From positions 62,001 through 126,000 of the forward strand of contig NC_017094.1 of assembly GCF_000284315.1 (NCBI RefSeq): a DNA stretch of 64,000 nucleotides. Direction: 5' to 3'. The stretch is from Leptospirillum ferrooxidans C2-3. GTDB lineage: Bacteria > Nitrospirota > Leptospirillia > Leptospirillales > Leptospirillaceae. The notes below the pieces were generated by a model that was not told where the DNA came from, ran no database searches, and saw only the letters and a list, made by a program, of their open reading frames with translations. The translations under genes were made by a program, and so were the position numbers. Of the stretch, positions 1 to 8,920 are shown in pieces. The number at the start of each line of letters is the position of its first letter. Position 1 is the stretch's first letter.

Positions 1-888
1 TCTTTGTTGAAGCCGGCAGCAAAACGGGCAGCTTTTACCCTTTTTACACGGGGACCGGGGCTTTCGGAATCATTTTTGACCTTTAACCAGAATCCAAGAT
101 CTCCTGTGGCCTCTTACAAGCGGGCTTGGTTCATGTCGAGAAAATTCCGCGAAGCCATTGCCTGGTCCATTGACCGAAAAGCGATGATTTCCATCGTTGA
201 AAACGGGATGGGTGAGCCCATATATGGACCTGTTTCACCATCTGTCAAAGCGTTTTACCATCAGACATACCCCGTCTACAGACACGATCCGGAAAAAGCC
301 CGATCTCTTTTGAGGGAAGCTGGCTTCCTGCTAAAAAAGAGGAGGCTTTTTGACTCATCTGGACATGCCGTTGAAATTGTTCTTCTGACGAATGTGGAAA
401 GTCCGCAGAGAATGTTGATGGCCCAGATTGTGCAATCCAATCTGAGGGAAGTCGGGATCAAGGTCCGGGTTGTTGGCCTACAGTTCAATATGCTGGCGAC
501 AAATGTAATGACCTCCTTCAACTGGGAGATGCTTCTTTTCGGTCTCACAGGGGTAACCGATCCTCATGGCGATGCCGCGGTATGGAAGTCATCCGGGTTT
601 CTGCATCTCTGGAATCCCAGGGAAAAAAAGCCACAGGAAGCATGGGAGGCACAGATTGATAGCCTTTTTGAAGAAGGTTCACTCGAGATGGATCCCGAAA
701 AACGGAAAAAAATCTACGACCAATGGCAGGATATTGCCCATCATGAGCTTCCGATGGTGGACCTTGTGACCCCTGACGGCATTACAGCTGTGAGAAAAAC
801 ACTTGGAGGGATCAGACCATCCCCCCTGGGAGGAGTTGTTCCGCATATTACACAAGTGTATCAAAAAGCAAGGATTGTCCATTCATGA
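1..888 (+). CDS. Oligopeptide-type ABC transporter substrate-binding protein, C-terminal part
   Basis: This is the C-terminal part of a family 5 extracellular solute-binding protein (DppA/OppA type), which captures peptides or nickel-peptide-like ligands outside the inner membrane and hands them to the permeases encoded next. The reading frame is open from base 1, so the real start and signal peptide lie outside the window. Family hallmarks are visible: FNQNP, followed by KFREAIAWSIDRKAM, the conserved stretch that precedes the second lobe of these proteins. The stop overlaps the start of the next permease gene by 4 bases (ATGA), so the three genes form one operon. The ligand cannot be read from the sequence. 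Confidence 0.85.
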   Translation, partial: SLLKPAAKRAAFTLFTRGPGLSESFLTFNQNPRSPVASYKRAWFMSRKFREAIAWSIDRKAMISIVENGMGEPIYGPVSPSVKAFYHQTYPVYRHDPEKARSLLREAGFLLKKRRLFDSSGHAVEIVLLTNVESPQRMLMAQIVQSNLREVGIKVRVVGLQFNMLATNVMTSFNWEMLLFGLTGVTDPHGDAAVWKSSGFLHLWNPREKKPQEAWEAQIDSLFEEGSLEMDPEKRKKIYDQWQDIAHHELPMVDLVTPDGITAVRKTLGGIRPSPLGGVVPHITQVYQKARIVHS

Positions 889-1853
889 TCAGAAATATCC
901 TGATCCGACTCCTCAATCTGATTCCGGTTTTGGTCGGAATCTCCTTTCTTTCATTTTTATTGATGAGGTTGTCCCCTGGAGACTTTCTGTCCCAAATGTC
1001 CCTGAATCCCCAGGTCTCTCCCGAAATTATCGCCAAGCTTCGCTCCCTGTATGGGCTGGATCAGCCCTTGCCAATCCAATATGTGAAGTGGGTAGAAGCT
1101 CTGGCTCGGGGGGAGTTCGGCTATTCCTTCTCGTATCATGTCAAAGTGAGCGATCTGATCTTATCGAGGGTTCCGAATACACTTCTTCTGGCGATCACTT
1201 CAGTCTTACTCTCCTGGGGGCTTGCGATTCCCCTTGCCATTCGTGGTGCGATGCGTCCGAACGGATTCCTTGACCGGACTCTGACCGGATTTTCCTATCT
1301 GAGCATTGCAATTCCCTCTTTTTTCCTCGCCATTCTTGGTGTTCTTCTGGCTGGTGAGACTGGATGGTTTCCGATCGGAGGGGCTTCCAGTCCTGGTGTC
1401 CTGGGAAGCTCGTCCTGGACGATTTTTGTTGACAGGATTCATCATTTGATCTTGCCTGCATTCACTCTGGCTATTGGATCAATAGGGGTTCTATACCGTT
1501 TGATGAAGTCTTCAGTCATGGAGGTGATGGGGAAGCCATGGATGACCGCTGCCCGGGCCCGAGGTCTTTCTCCAGCATTGCTCCGACGACGTTACCTGTT
1601 CCGAAACGCCATTAACCCCTTGATTACCATCTTTGGATTTGAGCTCGGAGGATTATTGTCCGGTGCAGCCTTTACGGAAATGGTTTATGGCTGGCCGGGA
1701 ATGGGAAGACTGATGCTTCATGCTGTCATGAGTCAGGATCTGTATCTGGTGATGGGTGGGATCATGACCGGTGCAGTGATGTTGCTTGTGGGGAATATGA
1801 TTGCCGACACCTGTCTCTGGTTCCTTGATCCCAGGGTGAGAGAGGAACATTGA
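885..1853 (+). CDS. Oligopeptide-type ABC transporter permease, DppB-like
   Basis: Inner-membrane permease of the DppB/OppB type, 322 residues, forming half of the translocation channel. It has the N-terminal helix typical of the family (RNILIRLLNLIPVLVGISF), then about five more membrane segments, and a cytoplasmic loop with the EAA-like signature around ARARGLSPALLRRRYLFRNA, which docks on the ATPase. It overlaps the binding-protein gene upstream by 4 bases and the next permease start by 1 to 4 bases. No ATPase gene follows; two matching ATPases sit at 60.0-62.1 kb. Family assignment is firm, substrate unknown. Confidence 0.9.
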   Translation: MIRNILIRLLNLIPVLVGISFLSFLLMRLSPGDFLSQMSLNPQVSPEIIAKLRSLYGLDQPLPIQYVKWVEALARGEFGYSFSYHVKVSDLILSRVPNTLLLAITSVLLSWGLAIPLAIRGAMRPNGFLDRTLTGFSYLSIAIPSFFLAILGVLLAGETGWFPIGGASSPGVLGSSSWTIFVDRIHHLILPAFTLAIGSIGVLYRLMKSSVMEVMGKPWMTAARARGLSPALLRRRYLFRNAINPLITIFGFELGGLLSGAAFTEMVYGWPGMGRLMLHAVMSQDLYLVMGGIMTGAVMLLVGNMIADTCLWFLDPRVREEH

Positions 1854-2863
1854 TGGGTAGGTTGGGAAGGTTCCTGAATAAAGGGGGGTGGGCAGGAAAG
1901 ATTCTGTTGGGTTTATTTGTTGTATCTCTTTTTGGAGAATTTTTTGTTCCGTATGGGTATAACAATGTTCGCTTCGACTTGTCCTATGCGCCTGCCATTT
2001 ACCCAAGAGTCACAGCGTCCGGGATTGTTGTTCCCATTCTGGAGCAGGTTGATCCCATCACCCGGACCTATCGAATTGTTCCTGGAAAAGAATCCAGTGT
2101 GCATTTTTTTTGTAAGGGGGATCGGTATCGATTGCTGGGAGTTTTTCCTTCAGAGCTTCATTTGATCTGTGTTGATGCCCCTGGCCGGATCTCATTTTTA
2201 GGATCAGATGCCTTGGGCCGTGACCTTTTTTCCCGTTTGATTGTTGGGATGCGACTTTCGTTTCTTCTTTCTCTTTTTGGAGTTGCGATTTCTTTTGTGG
2301 TCGGCGTCACTGCCGGATTGATAGCCGGCTATCGTGGTGGTTGGGTCGATGCTGTGATCATGAGAACCGGAGAGGTCTTCATGGCGATCCCGTCACTCTA
2401 CCTTTTGATGGGTTTCCGGGCACTGTTTCCCCCGGGGATTCCGTCGGGAGAGGCAGCCATTGTCATCACCGGAGCATTGGCTCTGGTCGGTTGGGCCAGT
2501 CTTGCAAGGGTCATCAGGGGAGTGACGATGTCGTTGGTCAAGGAGGATTATGTCCTCGCTGCAAAGTCCTCCGGAGCCCGTCCCCTGGACATTTTTTTAA
2601 AACATCTATTGCCGAACATGTCTCCCTATCTGGTTGTTGCTGTGACATTGTCTGTTCCAGGATTTATCGTTGGTGAGGCTGGGCTCAGCTTTCTTGGTCT
2701 GGGGATTTCTCCACCCCACCCCAGTCTGGGGAACATGCTGGCGGATGCGCAAAGCCTTACTGTGATCAGAACCGCCCCATGGCTTTTGATGGCAGGATTT
2801 CTTGTTGTGGTTTTGGTGATGATGTTTAACCGCCTGGGTGATCATATCCGGGAAAGTGATTGA
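1853..2863 (+). CDS. Oligopeptide-type ABC transporter permease, DppC-like
   Basis: Second permease of the importer, DppC/OppC type, 336 residues. I prefer the ATG at 1853 (TGATG overlap with the previous stop) over a TTG one codon earlier. The N-terminal membrane anchor is followed by a long periplasmic insert (about residues 40-115) containing the LGSDALGRDLFSRLIVG element that is diagnostic of DppC proteins. The EAA loop is visible around AAKSSGARPLDIFLKHLLPN. Five membrane spans follow the insert. It closes the visible transporter operon; the HAD gene starts 13 bases later and may be cotranscribed. Confidence 0.9.
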   Translation: MGRLGRFLNKGGWAGKILLGLFVVSLFGEFFVPYGYNNVRFDLSYAPAIYPRVTASGIVVPILEQVDPITRTYRIVPGKESSVHFFCKGDRYRLLGVFPSELHLICVDAPGRISFLGSDALGRDLFSRLIVGMRLSFLLSLFGVAISFVVGVTAGLIAGYRGGWVDAVIMRTGEVFMAIPSLYLLMGFRALFPPGIPSGEAAIVITGALALVGWASLARVIRGVTMSLVKEDYVLAAKSSGARPLDIFLKHLLPNMSPYLVVAVTLSVPGFIVGEAGLSFLGLGISPPHPSLGNMLADAQSLTVIRTAPWLLMAGFLVVVLVMMFNRLGDHIRESD

Positions 2864-2875
2864 AGGGATTCTCAA

Positions 2876-3553
2876 ATGGTTCGTGACAAGGTTTCCCCAG
2901 AGTTGATCCTCTGGGATCTGGACGGCACTCTTGTTGATTCGAGTGCAGATCTCGTAAGGGCGACGAACGAGGCAATGAGAACATTGGGATATCCCGATGT
3001 GGATCAGGCGCATTTTGCCCGTATGGTAGGAAATGGAGTTCGTTATCTTGTGAGTGCGGCGTTGCCACCAGAGTCAAGAGAGAGAGAGCAGGAAAAGGCT
3101 ATTGAGATTTTCATGGAATATTATCGCGGGCATATTGCCGATAAAACCCGGTATTTTGAGGGAATCCCTGATTTATTGGCCGAATTGCCCGTGGATCATG
3201 TCATTGTTTCAAACAAAAGGGAGGAGCTTTGCAGACTTCTAGTAGACAAACTGGAGTCTGGATCCTGGTTTAAAGAGATTGTTGGAGGGGATACTTTTGT
3301 CAATCGAAAACCCCACCCACAACCAATATTGGAGATGGTCAAACGTTTTTCTGTTGACCCTTCCAGAGTTGTGATGATAGGAGACAGCATTCTGGATATA
3401 GAATCGGGACTCAAGGCGGGAGTTCAGACAATTGGTGTGACGTGGGGATTTGGGGATCCACTTGAAAACAGTGAGATCAACCCTGATCATGTCTTCAGGA
3501 ATGTGTCTGGGATGGCGAGTTTTCTGAAGCAATCCTGTCTCGGGAGGGTCTGA
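2876..3553 (+). CDS. HAD-family hydrolase, phosphoglycolate phosphatase-like
   Basis: Cytoplasmic phosphatase of the haloacid dehalogenase superfamily, 225 residues, of the Gph/PGMB-like subgroup that hydrolyses small phosphate esters such as 2-phosphoglycolate. Motif I is DLDGTLVDS near residue 14 (nucleophile and acid/base aspartates), motif II is the Ser in VSNKRE, motif III the Lys in RKPHPQP, and motif IV GDSILDIESG. A helical cap lies between motifs I and II. It starts 12 bases after the permease stop. Its last 59 bases overlap tail-to-tail with the DUF4149 gene on the other strand. The true substrate is not determined. Confidence 0.85.
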   Translation: MVRDKVSPELILWDLDGTLVDSSADLVRATNEAMRTLGYPDVDQAHFARMVGNGVRYLVSAALPPESREREQEKAIEIFMEYYRGHIADKTRYFEGIPDLLAELPVDHVIVSNKREELCRLLVDKLESGSWFKEIVGGDTFVNRKPHPQPILEMVKRFSVDPSRVVMIGDSILDIESGLKAGVQTIGVTWGFGDPLENSEINPDHVFRNVSGMASFLKQSCLGRV

Positions 3554-4010
3554 ATGAAAAGGCCAATGGGAGACAAAGCGTTAAAAACATCACAAGTGAA
3601 ACGCTGTTCAGAATGACAGAGAGCTCATGAATCTTGTCAAAATGAGCTTTTTCCGCAAGGTCTGCCGGATGGGCAAGCCAGCGGGTTCGTGAAACAATTG
3701 CCTCAGGTCCCAGAACTCCAGCCAAAAGACCATTTATTACTGAGATAAAAAACCAGGATCCGATTGTGATCTTGGCAAATGGCTGTTTTCTGTCGGCCAT
3801 AAGGAAAGAGAGAGCCAGCTCCACGAGGCTTAGGATAAAAAGAAGATGAAAATAGGGTGGAAAGAGAACGCCTGTGGCCTCAGCTGCCTTGGGGATGCCC
3901 AGATGGGTAAAGAGGAGAGGTGCTACAAATAGGGCAAGGAACAGTGTCGCCCCGGTCAGGAAAATAAGAATGTAGGAGTAAAACCCCCTAAGTAGTCGTT
4001 GATAGAGCAT
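3495..4010 (-). CDS. DUF4149-type membrane protein
   Basis: Small integral membrane protein of 171 residues with four predicted membrane segments (about residues 12-32, 50-70, 80-100 and 135-155). The pattern, with FLALFVAPLLF in the first helix and a FDKIHELSVILN stretch before the last helix, matches the TMEM205/DUF4149 family of unknown function. The gene is convergent with the HAD phosphatase and shares its last 59 bases with it, so one of the two stops may be read as a shared transcription end. Function is not known; family call is moderately sure. Confidence 0.7.
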   Translation of the reverse strand: MLYQRLLRGFYSYILIFLTGATLFLALFVAPLLFTHLGIPKAAEATGVLFPPYFHLLFILSLVELALSFLMADRKQPFAKITIGSWFFISVINGLLAGVLGPEAIVSRTRWLAHPADLAEKAHFDKIHELSVILNSVSLVMFLTLCLPLAFSFRPSRDRIASENSPSQTHS

Positions 4011-4547
4011 ATGGTCATGGTAGGCATAGAAAGGGAGAAGGTCAAGAGGTATGGAGTTCTTGGGATGGATGGAGAGAAAGTCTTGGGGGAAGAGAGAATG
4101 GAGAACAGTATATTCAGGTTAAGTTGATAGGTCGAGTTTATCCGGTTCGGTAAAAGCTTTTTGGATGTCCATTGGAAACGTTTTTCTCCAAAGTAGGGAT
4201 CCCATGGCGGAAAACGCTCTGGGAAAGTGCTCCTTGTGGTTCCGATGATCTCTTATGGGTCCGTTTCCGTTTTAACCTTATCCTTCCCTGTTAGTTGAAA
4301 TCACGCCTTTTTATTCTCATGGACCACTGTGAGTCGATTCTTCTGAAATCCTCCTTTCTGAACTTCATGAAAGCAGGTAGTCCTTGGGCTGTTAAAGATG
4401 GCCATATTCTGTTCTCGCTACAACTCCCTACCCAAAAACCGAAATTGATTTTAAAACCGGCCCTCGCAAGAGGGGTAAAGAGAGGGAGCCTTCATTTTTG
4501 AAGGGAAGGATTCCCCACCGCATCCCGATCTAATGGCCAGAAGAGGG
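4011..4547. other. Intergenic stretch without a supported gene
   Basis: About 540 bases between the start of the DUF4149 gene and the insertion sequence. Short open frames exist (for example a 68-codon frame at 4295-4501) but none has a ribosome binding site, recognisable domain or codon pattern that supports it. The promoter of the DUF4149 gene should lie in the first part. I see no RNA gene here. Confidence 0.5.
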
Positions 4548-6096
4548 AAAACCGGGGTCGTTTTCGGCTTTTTCCGGGTTTTCCCCTCTCTTTTGGACGC
4601 AGGTTCCCCTCCGTTCCGGTCGGGTGCGTTTTCAGGGAGGCGTGGAGGAAGAGGGAAGTCTTACGGACTTCCTTCCCGGCACCAGAGCCGCCAGCACCTC
4701 TCCCGAAAGCTCCGAAAGGGGGCCAGAACATCCTCCGCCACCTTGAGAACGAGAACGCCCGCATGACGCACCACTTTCCCGGCCATCTGATAGATCTGCC
4801 ATCGGACCGTCTGGACCTGGGCCCGCTTGAAGCTCTCGTCCAGAATCTGTCCCCGGAACAGGAGAAAGAGGTTGTAGGCCAGCACTCCGATCCGGAAAAA
4901 GATCCCGTTGGCTTTCGTGTCTCCACTGGGCATCCGCTCCATCCCGAACCCGATCTTCAGCTCCTTGATCCGGTTCTCGGAATCCTCTCCCCGCTGCTTG
5001 TACCAGGCCACGACCCATTCGGGGATCTCCTTGTGGCTGGTGGCCAGGACCTTGTATCGGACATCGGGAGAAGCCTCTTTTTCTCCTTCCTCCTCCATTC
5101 CCGGCAAAGGGGTCTGCACCCGCCGGCGCACCACGATGAGCCGGAAGGCGTTGTGGGTTTTGTTCATCGTGTGCACCGTCTCGGCGATATGACCGTCCTG
5201 ATAGGGCCTCCAGTCGCTCTCGGGGATCCTTCCGATCGCCGCCCGCACCGCCACATCCAGATCGGCTCCGATCACGAACCGGATTCCCCGCTCCTGGCAG
5301 AAATTGATGACGGAGGCCTGGTACGACGCGCTGTCCGCCCGAAACCGGGCGATCCGGATCCCTGCCGGAAGACGCCGGAGGCAGTCCTTCAGAAACGGAA
5401 CATGGTCCGCTCCCGGAGAGACGTTCCCCTCCCGAAATTCTTCGTGTATCACCATCCCGGAGAGTTCCTTCACGTGCCCCACCAGAGGCATGTACCCCTT
5501 CTCCCCCTTGTAGGTCCACAGGGCTTCGGCCTTTTCCGCCACGATCTGGCTGGCATCGATGTCGAGGGTCACCTCCCGGACCCAAGACAGGCCGGCCTTC
5601 TTCCGCCTCTTCCGAAGTGCCTTGCCCAGAACCGACAGAACCCGGGCGATGACCGACTCCAGTGCCGACAACCCGGTGTCGGAAGCCCCCATCCGCCGGA
5701 GCCACCGGCCGAACGCGTCCGTCGACGGCACCTCTCCGATACCAAGAAGCCCCAACAGTCCCTTGTCCTGGGCGATCATCCGAAGGTCACAAAGGCTCCT
5801 TCCTCCGCCTTGCAGCATCAGCAACAGGGGGACCACATAGGACGAGGCTCTGTACCCCGCTCCGCTTCCGGGCTTCCCGAAGGCCCGGTCAATCTTCTTC
5901 TTCAGTCCGAGAGACTGAAGAAACTCCCCAAACAGAACCAGCCCCGCCTGAGAGGTGATCGTGTCGTCGGTCGATTCGAGTTTGAATGGAAGAACGGTTT
6001 GTCGTACCATGAAGTCGCCCCTTTCGTTTCACCCTTCGGGTGGGTAAATGGTTGTCTTTGACAACATCCATTTTACCAGAAACGACAAGGGGTTTC
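4548..6096. mobile_element. IS1380-family insertion sequence (ends approximate)
   Basis: Insertion sequence carrying a single transposase gene on the minus strand. The proposed ends come from a weak inverted match: the run around 4548-4564 (AAAACC....GTCGTTTT) and the run around 6080-6095 (AAACGAC....GGTTT) are imperfect reverse complements. I could not find a convincing target-site duplication; an 8-base GATCTAAT occurs at 4527-4534 and again at 6176-6183, but this could be chance. The element sits directly upstream of the ATP synthase operon. Element identity is firm from the transposase, boundaries are tentative. Confidence 0.6.
4661..6010 (-). CDS. IS1380-family transposase
   Basis: DDE transposase of 449 residues. 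Hallmarks of the IS1380 group are the N-terminal LVLFGEFLQSLGL region, the first catalytic Asp in TLDIDASQIVAEKAEAL followed by WTYKGEKGYMPLVGH, the second Asp in RFRADSASYQ, and the Glu in ENRIKELKIGFGMERMPSG. The frame appears intact and of full length for the family, so the copy may still be active. The opposite strand has long open frames (4763-6061 and others) that are only shadows of this GC-rich gene. It cuts and rejoins the element ends. Confidence 0.9.
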   Translation of the reverse strand: MVRQTVLPFKLESTDDTITSQAGLVLFGEFLQSLGLKKKIDRAFGKPGSGAGYRASSYVVPLLLMLQGGGRSLCDLRMIAQDKGLLGLLGIGEVPSTDAFGRWLRRMGASDTGLSALESVIARVLSVLGKALRKRRKKAGLSWVREVTLDIDASQIVAEKAEALWTYKGEKGYMPLVGHVKELSGMVIHEEFREGNVSPGADHVPFLKDCLRRLPAGIRIARFRADSASYQASVINFCQERGIRFVIGADLDVAVRAAIGRIPESDWRPYQDGHIAETVHTMNKTHNAFRLIVVRRRVQTPLPGMEEEGEKEASPDVRYKVLATSHKEIPEWVVAWYKQRGEDSENRIKELKIGFGMERMPSGDTKANGIFFRIGVLAYNLFLLFRGQILDESFKRAQVQTVRWQIYQMAGKVVRHAGVLVLKVAEDVLAPFRSFRERCWRLWCREGSP

Positions 6097-6369
6097 TTGT
6101 TTTTTTCCTCACTTTTTCTCTTTCAATCGCGGTTCTTGGGTCCCTACAGCAGTATTGAAAAAAAATAAAAAATTTGATCTAATCAAAAGGATTTTTGTTC
6201 GTGATTTAACGGAAGGCCTTGAGAACCCGTCTGCAGTCTTCAGATTGAATCAATCGTTCACGGGCGCGGTGCGGCTCCCCTAAGTTTTTATCTTTCTCCG
6301 GATTGATTTGTCTCATTGGTGAAATGGTATGTTCTGGATCTTCCAGGATATGTTCCGGGGGGCATTGGT

Positions 6370-6666
6370 ATGGGGCCGATGCTTGTTGTTCGGGTTGGTT
6401 TAGAGCTTCTGGTTGCAATTTTCATGGGTGCTCTGGCGGGCTTTTGGCTGGACAAGGAGACGGGCCGGGCCTTTTTTCCCATGTTTTCTCTTTTGGGTTT
6501 TCTTCTTGGAAGTTCCGGTGGGATGTTGCTCGTTTACCAGACGATGAAGCTGCCGGGAAAAGCCAAATTGAAGGAAGAAAAAGGGGAAGATCCAGTTTAC
6601 GACAAACATCCATTGCCGGAAAAAGAGGCCAAGAAGTCTCCAGGCGATGGTGAAAAGCTCCTGTAG
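6370..6666 (+). CDS. atpI: ATP synthase protein I / AtpZ-like
   Basis: Small membrane protein that heads the ATP synthase operon, as AtpI/AtpZ commonly does; the family assists c-ring assembly or Mg2+ supply. Two membrane helices are visible (VGLELLVAIFMGALAGFWLD and FFPMFSLLGFLLGSSGG), with the family pattern GFWLDKETG between them, then a charged Lys/Glu-rich tail. I chose the ATG at 6370 because a G-rich ribosome binding site (GGGGGG) lies about 8 bases upstream; the frame stays open to a TTG at 6316 and a GTG at 6319, which would add 17 to 18 residues. Gap to atpB is 82 bases. Confidence 0.7.
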   Translation: MGPMLVVRVGLELLVAIFMGALAGFWLDKETGRAFFPMFSLLGFLLGSSGGMLLVYQTMKLPGKAKLKEEKGEDPVYDKHPLPEKEAKKSPGDGEKLL

Positions 6667-6748
6667 ACATGGAAATCCTCATATGGCATCTGTAATGGGA
6701 CGGATTTCTTTGTGGCAGGAATCATTTGAATAGAAAGATGGAGTATAA

Positions 6749-7483
6749 GTGAACGGAAATCCCCTTGAGGAATTTTTTCTTCACCCAATCTTAAAGATGC
6801 ACATGCTTGGTTTTGATATATCGATCACTCAGGCTGTGATGGCCATGTGGGTCATTATAGGCGTTGCGATCGTTATTGCGTCAATCCTTCAATCGGGTGC
6901 TTCCATTGTGCCTGGAAAGCTGCAGAGCCTTGTTGAAATGCTTTACGAGACGATGGTCAAGGTGGTGGATGAAAACATTGGTGAAGAGAAAAGAAAAACC
7001 TATCTTCCCTGGATTTTGTCCCTGTTCCTCTTTGTATTCCTCGGAAACTTCATCGGACTAGTCCCCGGATCGTTTACGATTACGAGCGAGCTCCTGATCA
7101 CGGGGATGCTGGCTTTGGGTGTTTATCTGGTCAGTCTTGTTGTCGGATTTGCCACACATGGAGTCAAGTTTCTGTCCATATTGGTTCCGGAGGGCGTCCC
7201 CGGCTGGATGTTGCCATTGATCATTCCGATTGAAATCATCTCCCAGCTGGCTCGACCCCTGTCTTTGGCTGTTCGTCTTTTTGCCAATATGACGGCTGGT
7301 CATACGATTCTTTTTGTCCTTTTTTCACTGACGGGGGCGCTGGCCATCTACTTGAAATGGCTGCCGTTCTCAATATCCGTGGTCCTCTACCTACTTGAGG
7401 TCCTGGTCGCCTTTATTCAGGCGTATATTTTTGCCATCCTGTCGGCGGTCTATCTGGGACAGGCTGTCAAACTCAACCACTGA
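6749..7483 (+). CDS. atpB: F1Fo ATP synthase subunit a
   Basis: Subunit a of the membrane Fo sector, 244 residues, providing the proton half-channels beside the c-ring. The conserved arginine-bearing helix is visible as SQLARPLSLAVRLFANMTAGHT (essential Arg in AVRLFANM), and the C-terminal helix carries LEVLVAFIQAYIFAILSAVYLG with the conserved Gln. Start is the GTG at 6749. The order a-c-b-delta-alpha-gamma-beta-epsilon is the standard bacterial operon order. Length is normal for short bacterial a subunits. Confidence 0.95.
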   Translation: MNGNPLEEFFLHPILKMHMLGFDISITQAVMAMWVIIGVAIVIASILQSGASIVPGKLQSLVEMLYETMVKVVDENIGEEKRKTYLPWILSLFLFVFLGNFIGLVPGSFTITSELLITGMLALGVYLVSLVVGFATHGVKFLSILVPEGVPGWMLPLIIPIEIISQLARPLSLAVRLFANMTAGHTILFVLFSLTGALAIYLKWLPFSISVVLYLLEVLVAFIQAYIFAILSAVYLGQAVKLNH

Positions 7484-7516
7484 AATACCCGATAAACGGA
7501 AAACGGAGGAATTGTA

Positions 7517-7747
7517 ATGGATGTTCATGCTGCTGCTTTGATTGGTATGGGTGCTGCCGCAATTGGTGTGGCCGGATCAGGTGCTGGAATCGGCTATATC
7601 TTCGGAAAGATGATCGAGGCAGTTGCCCGCCAGCCAGAGGCTGAGGCTAGGGTGTCAAAATACATGTGGCTGGGGTTTGCTTTGTCAGAAGCCGTTGCCC
7701 TTTATGCCCTTGTTATTGCGTTCATCATCATGGGTCTCCGTTCTTAG
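7517..7747 (+). CDS. atpE: F1Fo ATP synthase subunit c
   Basis: Two-helix proteolipid of 76 residues that forms the rotating c-ring. Helix 1 has the glycine-rich packing motif (GAAAIGVAGSGAGIGYIFG), the polar loop is ARQPEA, and helix 2 carries the ion-binding Glu in GFALSEAVALYALV. The residue after the Glu is Ala, not Ser or Thr, which argues for a proton-driven and against a sodium-driven ring. A strong ribosome binding site (GGAGG) precedes the ATG. Confidence 0.97.
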   Translation: MDVHAAALIGMGAAAIGVAGSGAGIGYIFGKMIEAVARQPEAEARVSKYMWLGFALSEAVALYALVIAFIIMGLRS

Positions 7748-7814
7748 GTCGGAAAACCGGGGTTGGATCATCCTGACGATTATGTCGGGATGATCCCGAT
7801 GGAAGGGAGCAAAA

Positions 7815-8330
7815 GTGCCTCAGTTTGATCAGACTTTTTTTTCATCACTGACTTTCTGGTCAGTGCTTTCTTTTATCTTGATGCTGTTGATTGTCCGACG
7901 TTATCTTTTGCCTTCCCTGACGAAAGTTCTGGATGAGCGGCGTCGAAAGGTAATGGGCGATATTGAGGCAGCAGAAAAAGCGCGCAAGGAATCTGAGCGT
8001 CTTCTGGAAGAGCACCGCCAACTTCTTGCCCAGGCAAAGGGACAGGCTGATGCCATCTTGCATCAGGCAGAAGAAATGGCGCGGGTGATTCGCGAAGAAA
8101 AGCAGAGAGAAACTCTTGTTGAAGTCGATAATCGGTTGAAAAAAGCCGAGGCCCAAATCAAGAGCGATATAGAGCGCGTCCGAAATGAACTCAAGAAAGA
8201 AACGGTCTCCCTTGTAGTCAGGGGTGTTGAGAGCGTTCTTGAGGAAAGCCTTTCTGAGTCCCAGAAAATGATGTTTATCAACAGGGCAATCCGGGCCGTT
8301 GATACCCGGGAACCAAAGAAGGTCGGATGA
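7815..8330 (+). CDS. atpF: F1Fo ATP synthase subunit b
   Basis: Peripheral stalk subunit, 171 residues. One N-terminal membrane helix (FWSVLSFILMLLIVRRYLLPSL, about residues 12-33) is followed by a long charged coiled coil (residues 35-150) containing LDERRRKVMGDIEAAEKAR, the usual b-subunit pattern. Start is a GTG with a GGGAG site upstream. Its stop overlaps the atpH start by 4 bases, suggesting coupled translation of the two stator subunits. Only one b gene is present, so the stalk is presumably a b homodimer. Confidence 0.95.
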   Translation: MPQFDQTFFSSLTFWSVLSFILMLLIVRRYLLPSLTKVLDERRRKVMGDIEAAEKARKESERLLEEHRQLLAQAKGQADAILHQAEEMARVIREEKQRETLVEVDNRLKKAEAQIKSDIERVRNELKKETVSLVVRGVESVLEESLSESQKMMFINRAIRAVDTREPKKVG

Positions 8331-8890
8331 ACAGGCGATCGAGATCCCGTGAAGGGACAAAAGTTCTCCTGAATATGCTCCGGTCCCGGATAGGACTTGA
8401 CGAAGCTACTTTTGAACGCTATTCCGATTTTTTGAAGGGGCTTTGTGACATTCGTCATAATCGGATTGTCAGATCAGTGAGTATGAATGGTTCTATTCCG
8501 CTGGTTGAAAAGCTGGCGTTTTTTTCCCGCTTGCCTGATGCTTCTTCTCTGGAAACGGATGAAGGTTTGCGAAACAGTCTGGTCCTTATCATTTTGTTTG
8601 ATTTGTGGTCTAGTTTGCCAAAGATTCTATCAAGCATGAGGGATGATTATTTTGCGCGCTCGGGACAGGTTGAGGTATTGATCCATTCAGCCGGCGTCCT
8701 TTCAGAGGCAGAGCAAAAAAATGTACTGGATCGTCTTAGGGATCAGCTGGGTGGAAAAAGCGTCAGGCCGGTATGGTCGGTTGAGCCGGACCTGAAGGCG
8801 GGACTTGTGCTGAGAATGGGAACCCAGGTATGGGATGGGAGCCTGAAAGGGCGCCTGGCAAGAATGGAAATGGACCTTCTTCAGGCGTAA
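8327..8890 (+). CDS. atpH: F1Fo ATP synthase subunit delta
   Basis: Delta subunit, 187 residues, which ties the b stalk to the top of the alpha3beta3 head. It is weakly conserved in sequence, as expected for this family, but the C-terminal stretch LIHSAGVLSEAEQKNVLDRLRDQLGGKSV followed by VEPDLKAGLVLRMGTQVWDGSLKGRLARM is the typical OSCP/delta C-terminal pattern. Position between atpF and atpA and the 4-base overlap with atpF support the call. Confidence 0.92.
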   Translation: MNRRSRSREGTKVLLNMLRSRIGLDEATFERYSDFLKGLCDIRHNRIVRSVSMNGSIPLVEKLAFFSRLPDASSLETDEGLRNSLVLIILFDLWSSLPKILSSMRDDYFARSGQVEVLIHSAGVLSEAEQKNVLDRLRDQLGGKSVRPVWSVEPDLKAGLVLRMGTQVWDGSLKGRLARMEMDLLQA

Positions 8891-8920
8891 GCCGGGGATG
8901 AACGGGGAGATGATAAAGCT

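Noticed and set aside
4763-6061. Long open frame opposite the IS1380-type transposase
   Set aside because: It mirrors the GC-rich transposase gene, has Pro/Arg/His-rich low-complexity composition and no ribosome site; the minus-strand gene carries the conserved motifs.
4527-6183. GATCTAAT direct repeat as target duplication of the IS1380-type element
   Set aside because: An 8-base match in two windows of about 100 bases is likely by chance, and it lies outside the inverted ends proposed.
7517-7747. Sodium-dependent ATP synthase
   Set aside because: The residue after the c-subunit Glu is Ala, without the polar partners of sodium-binding rings.
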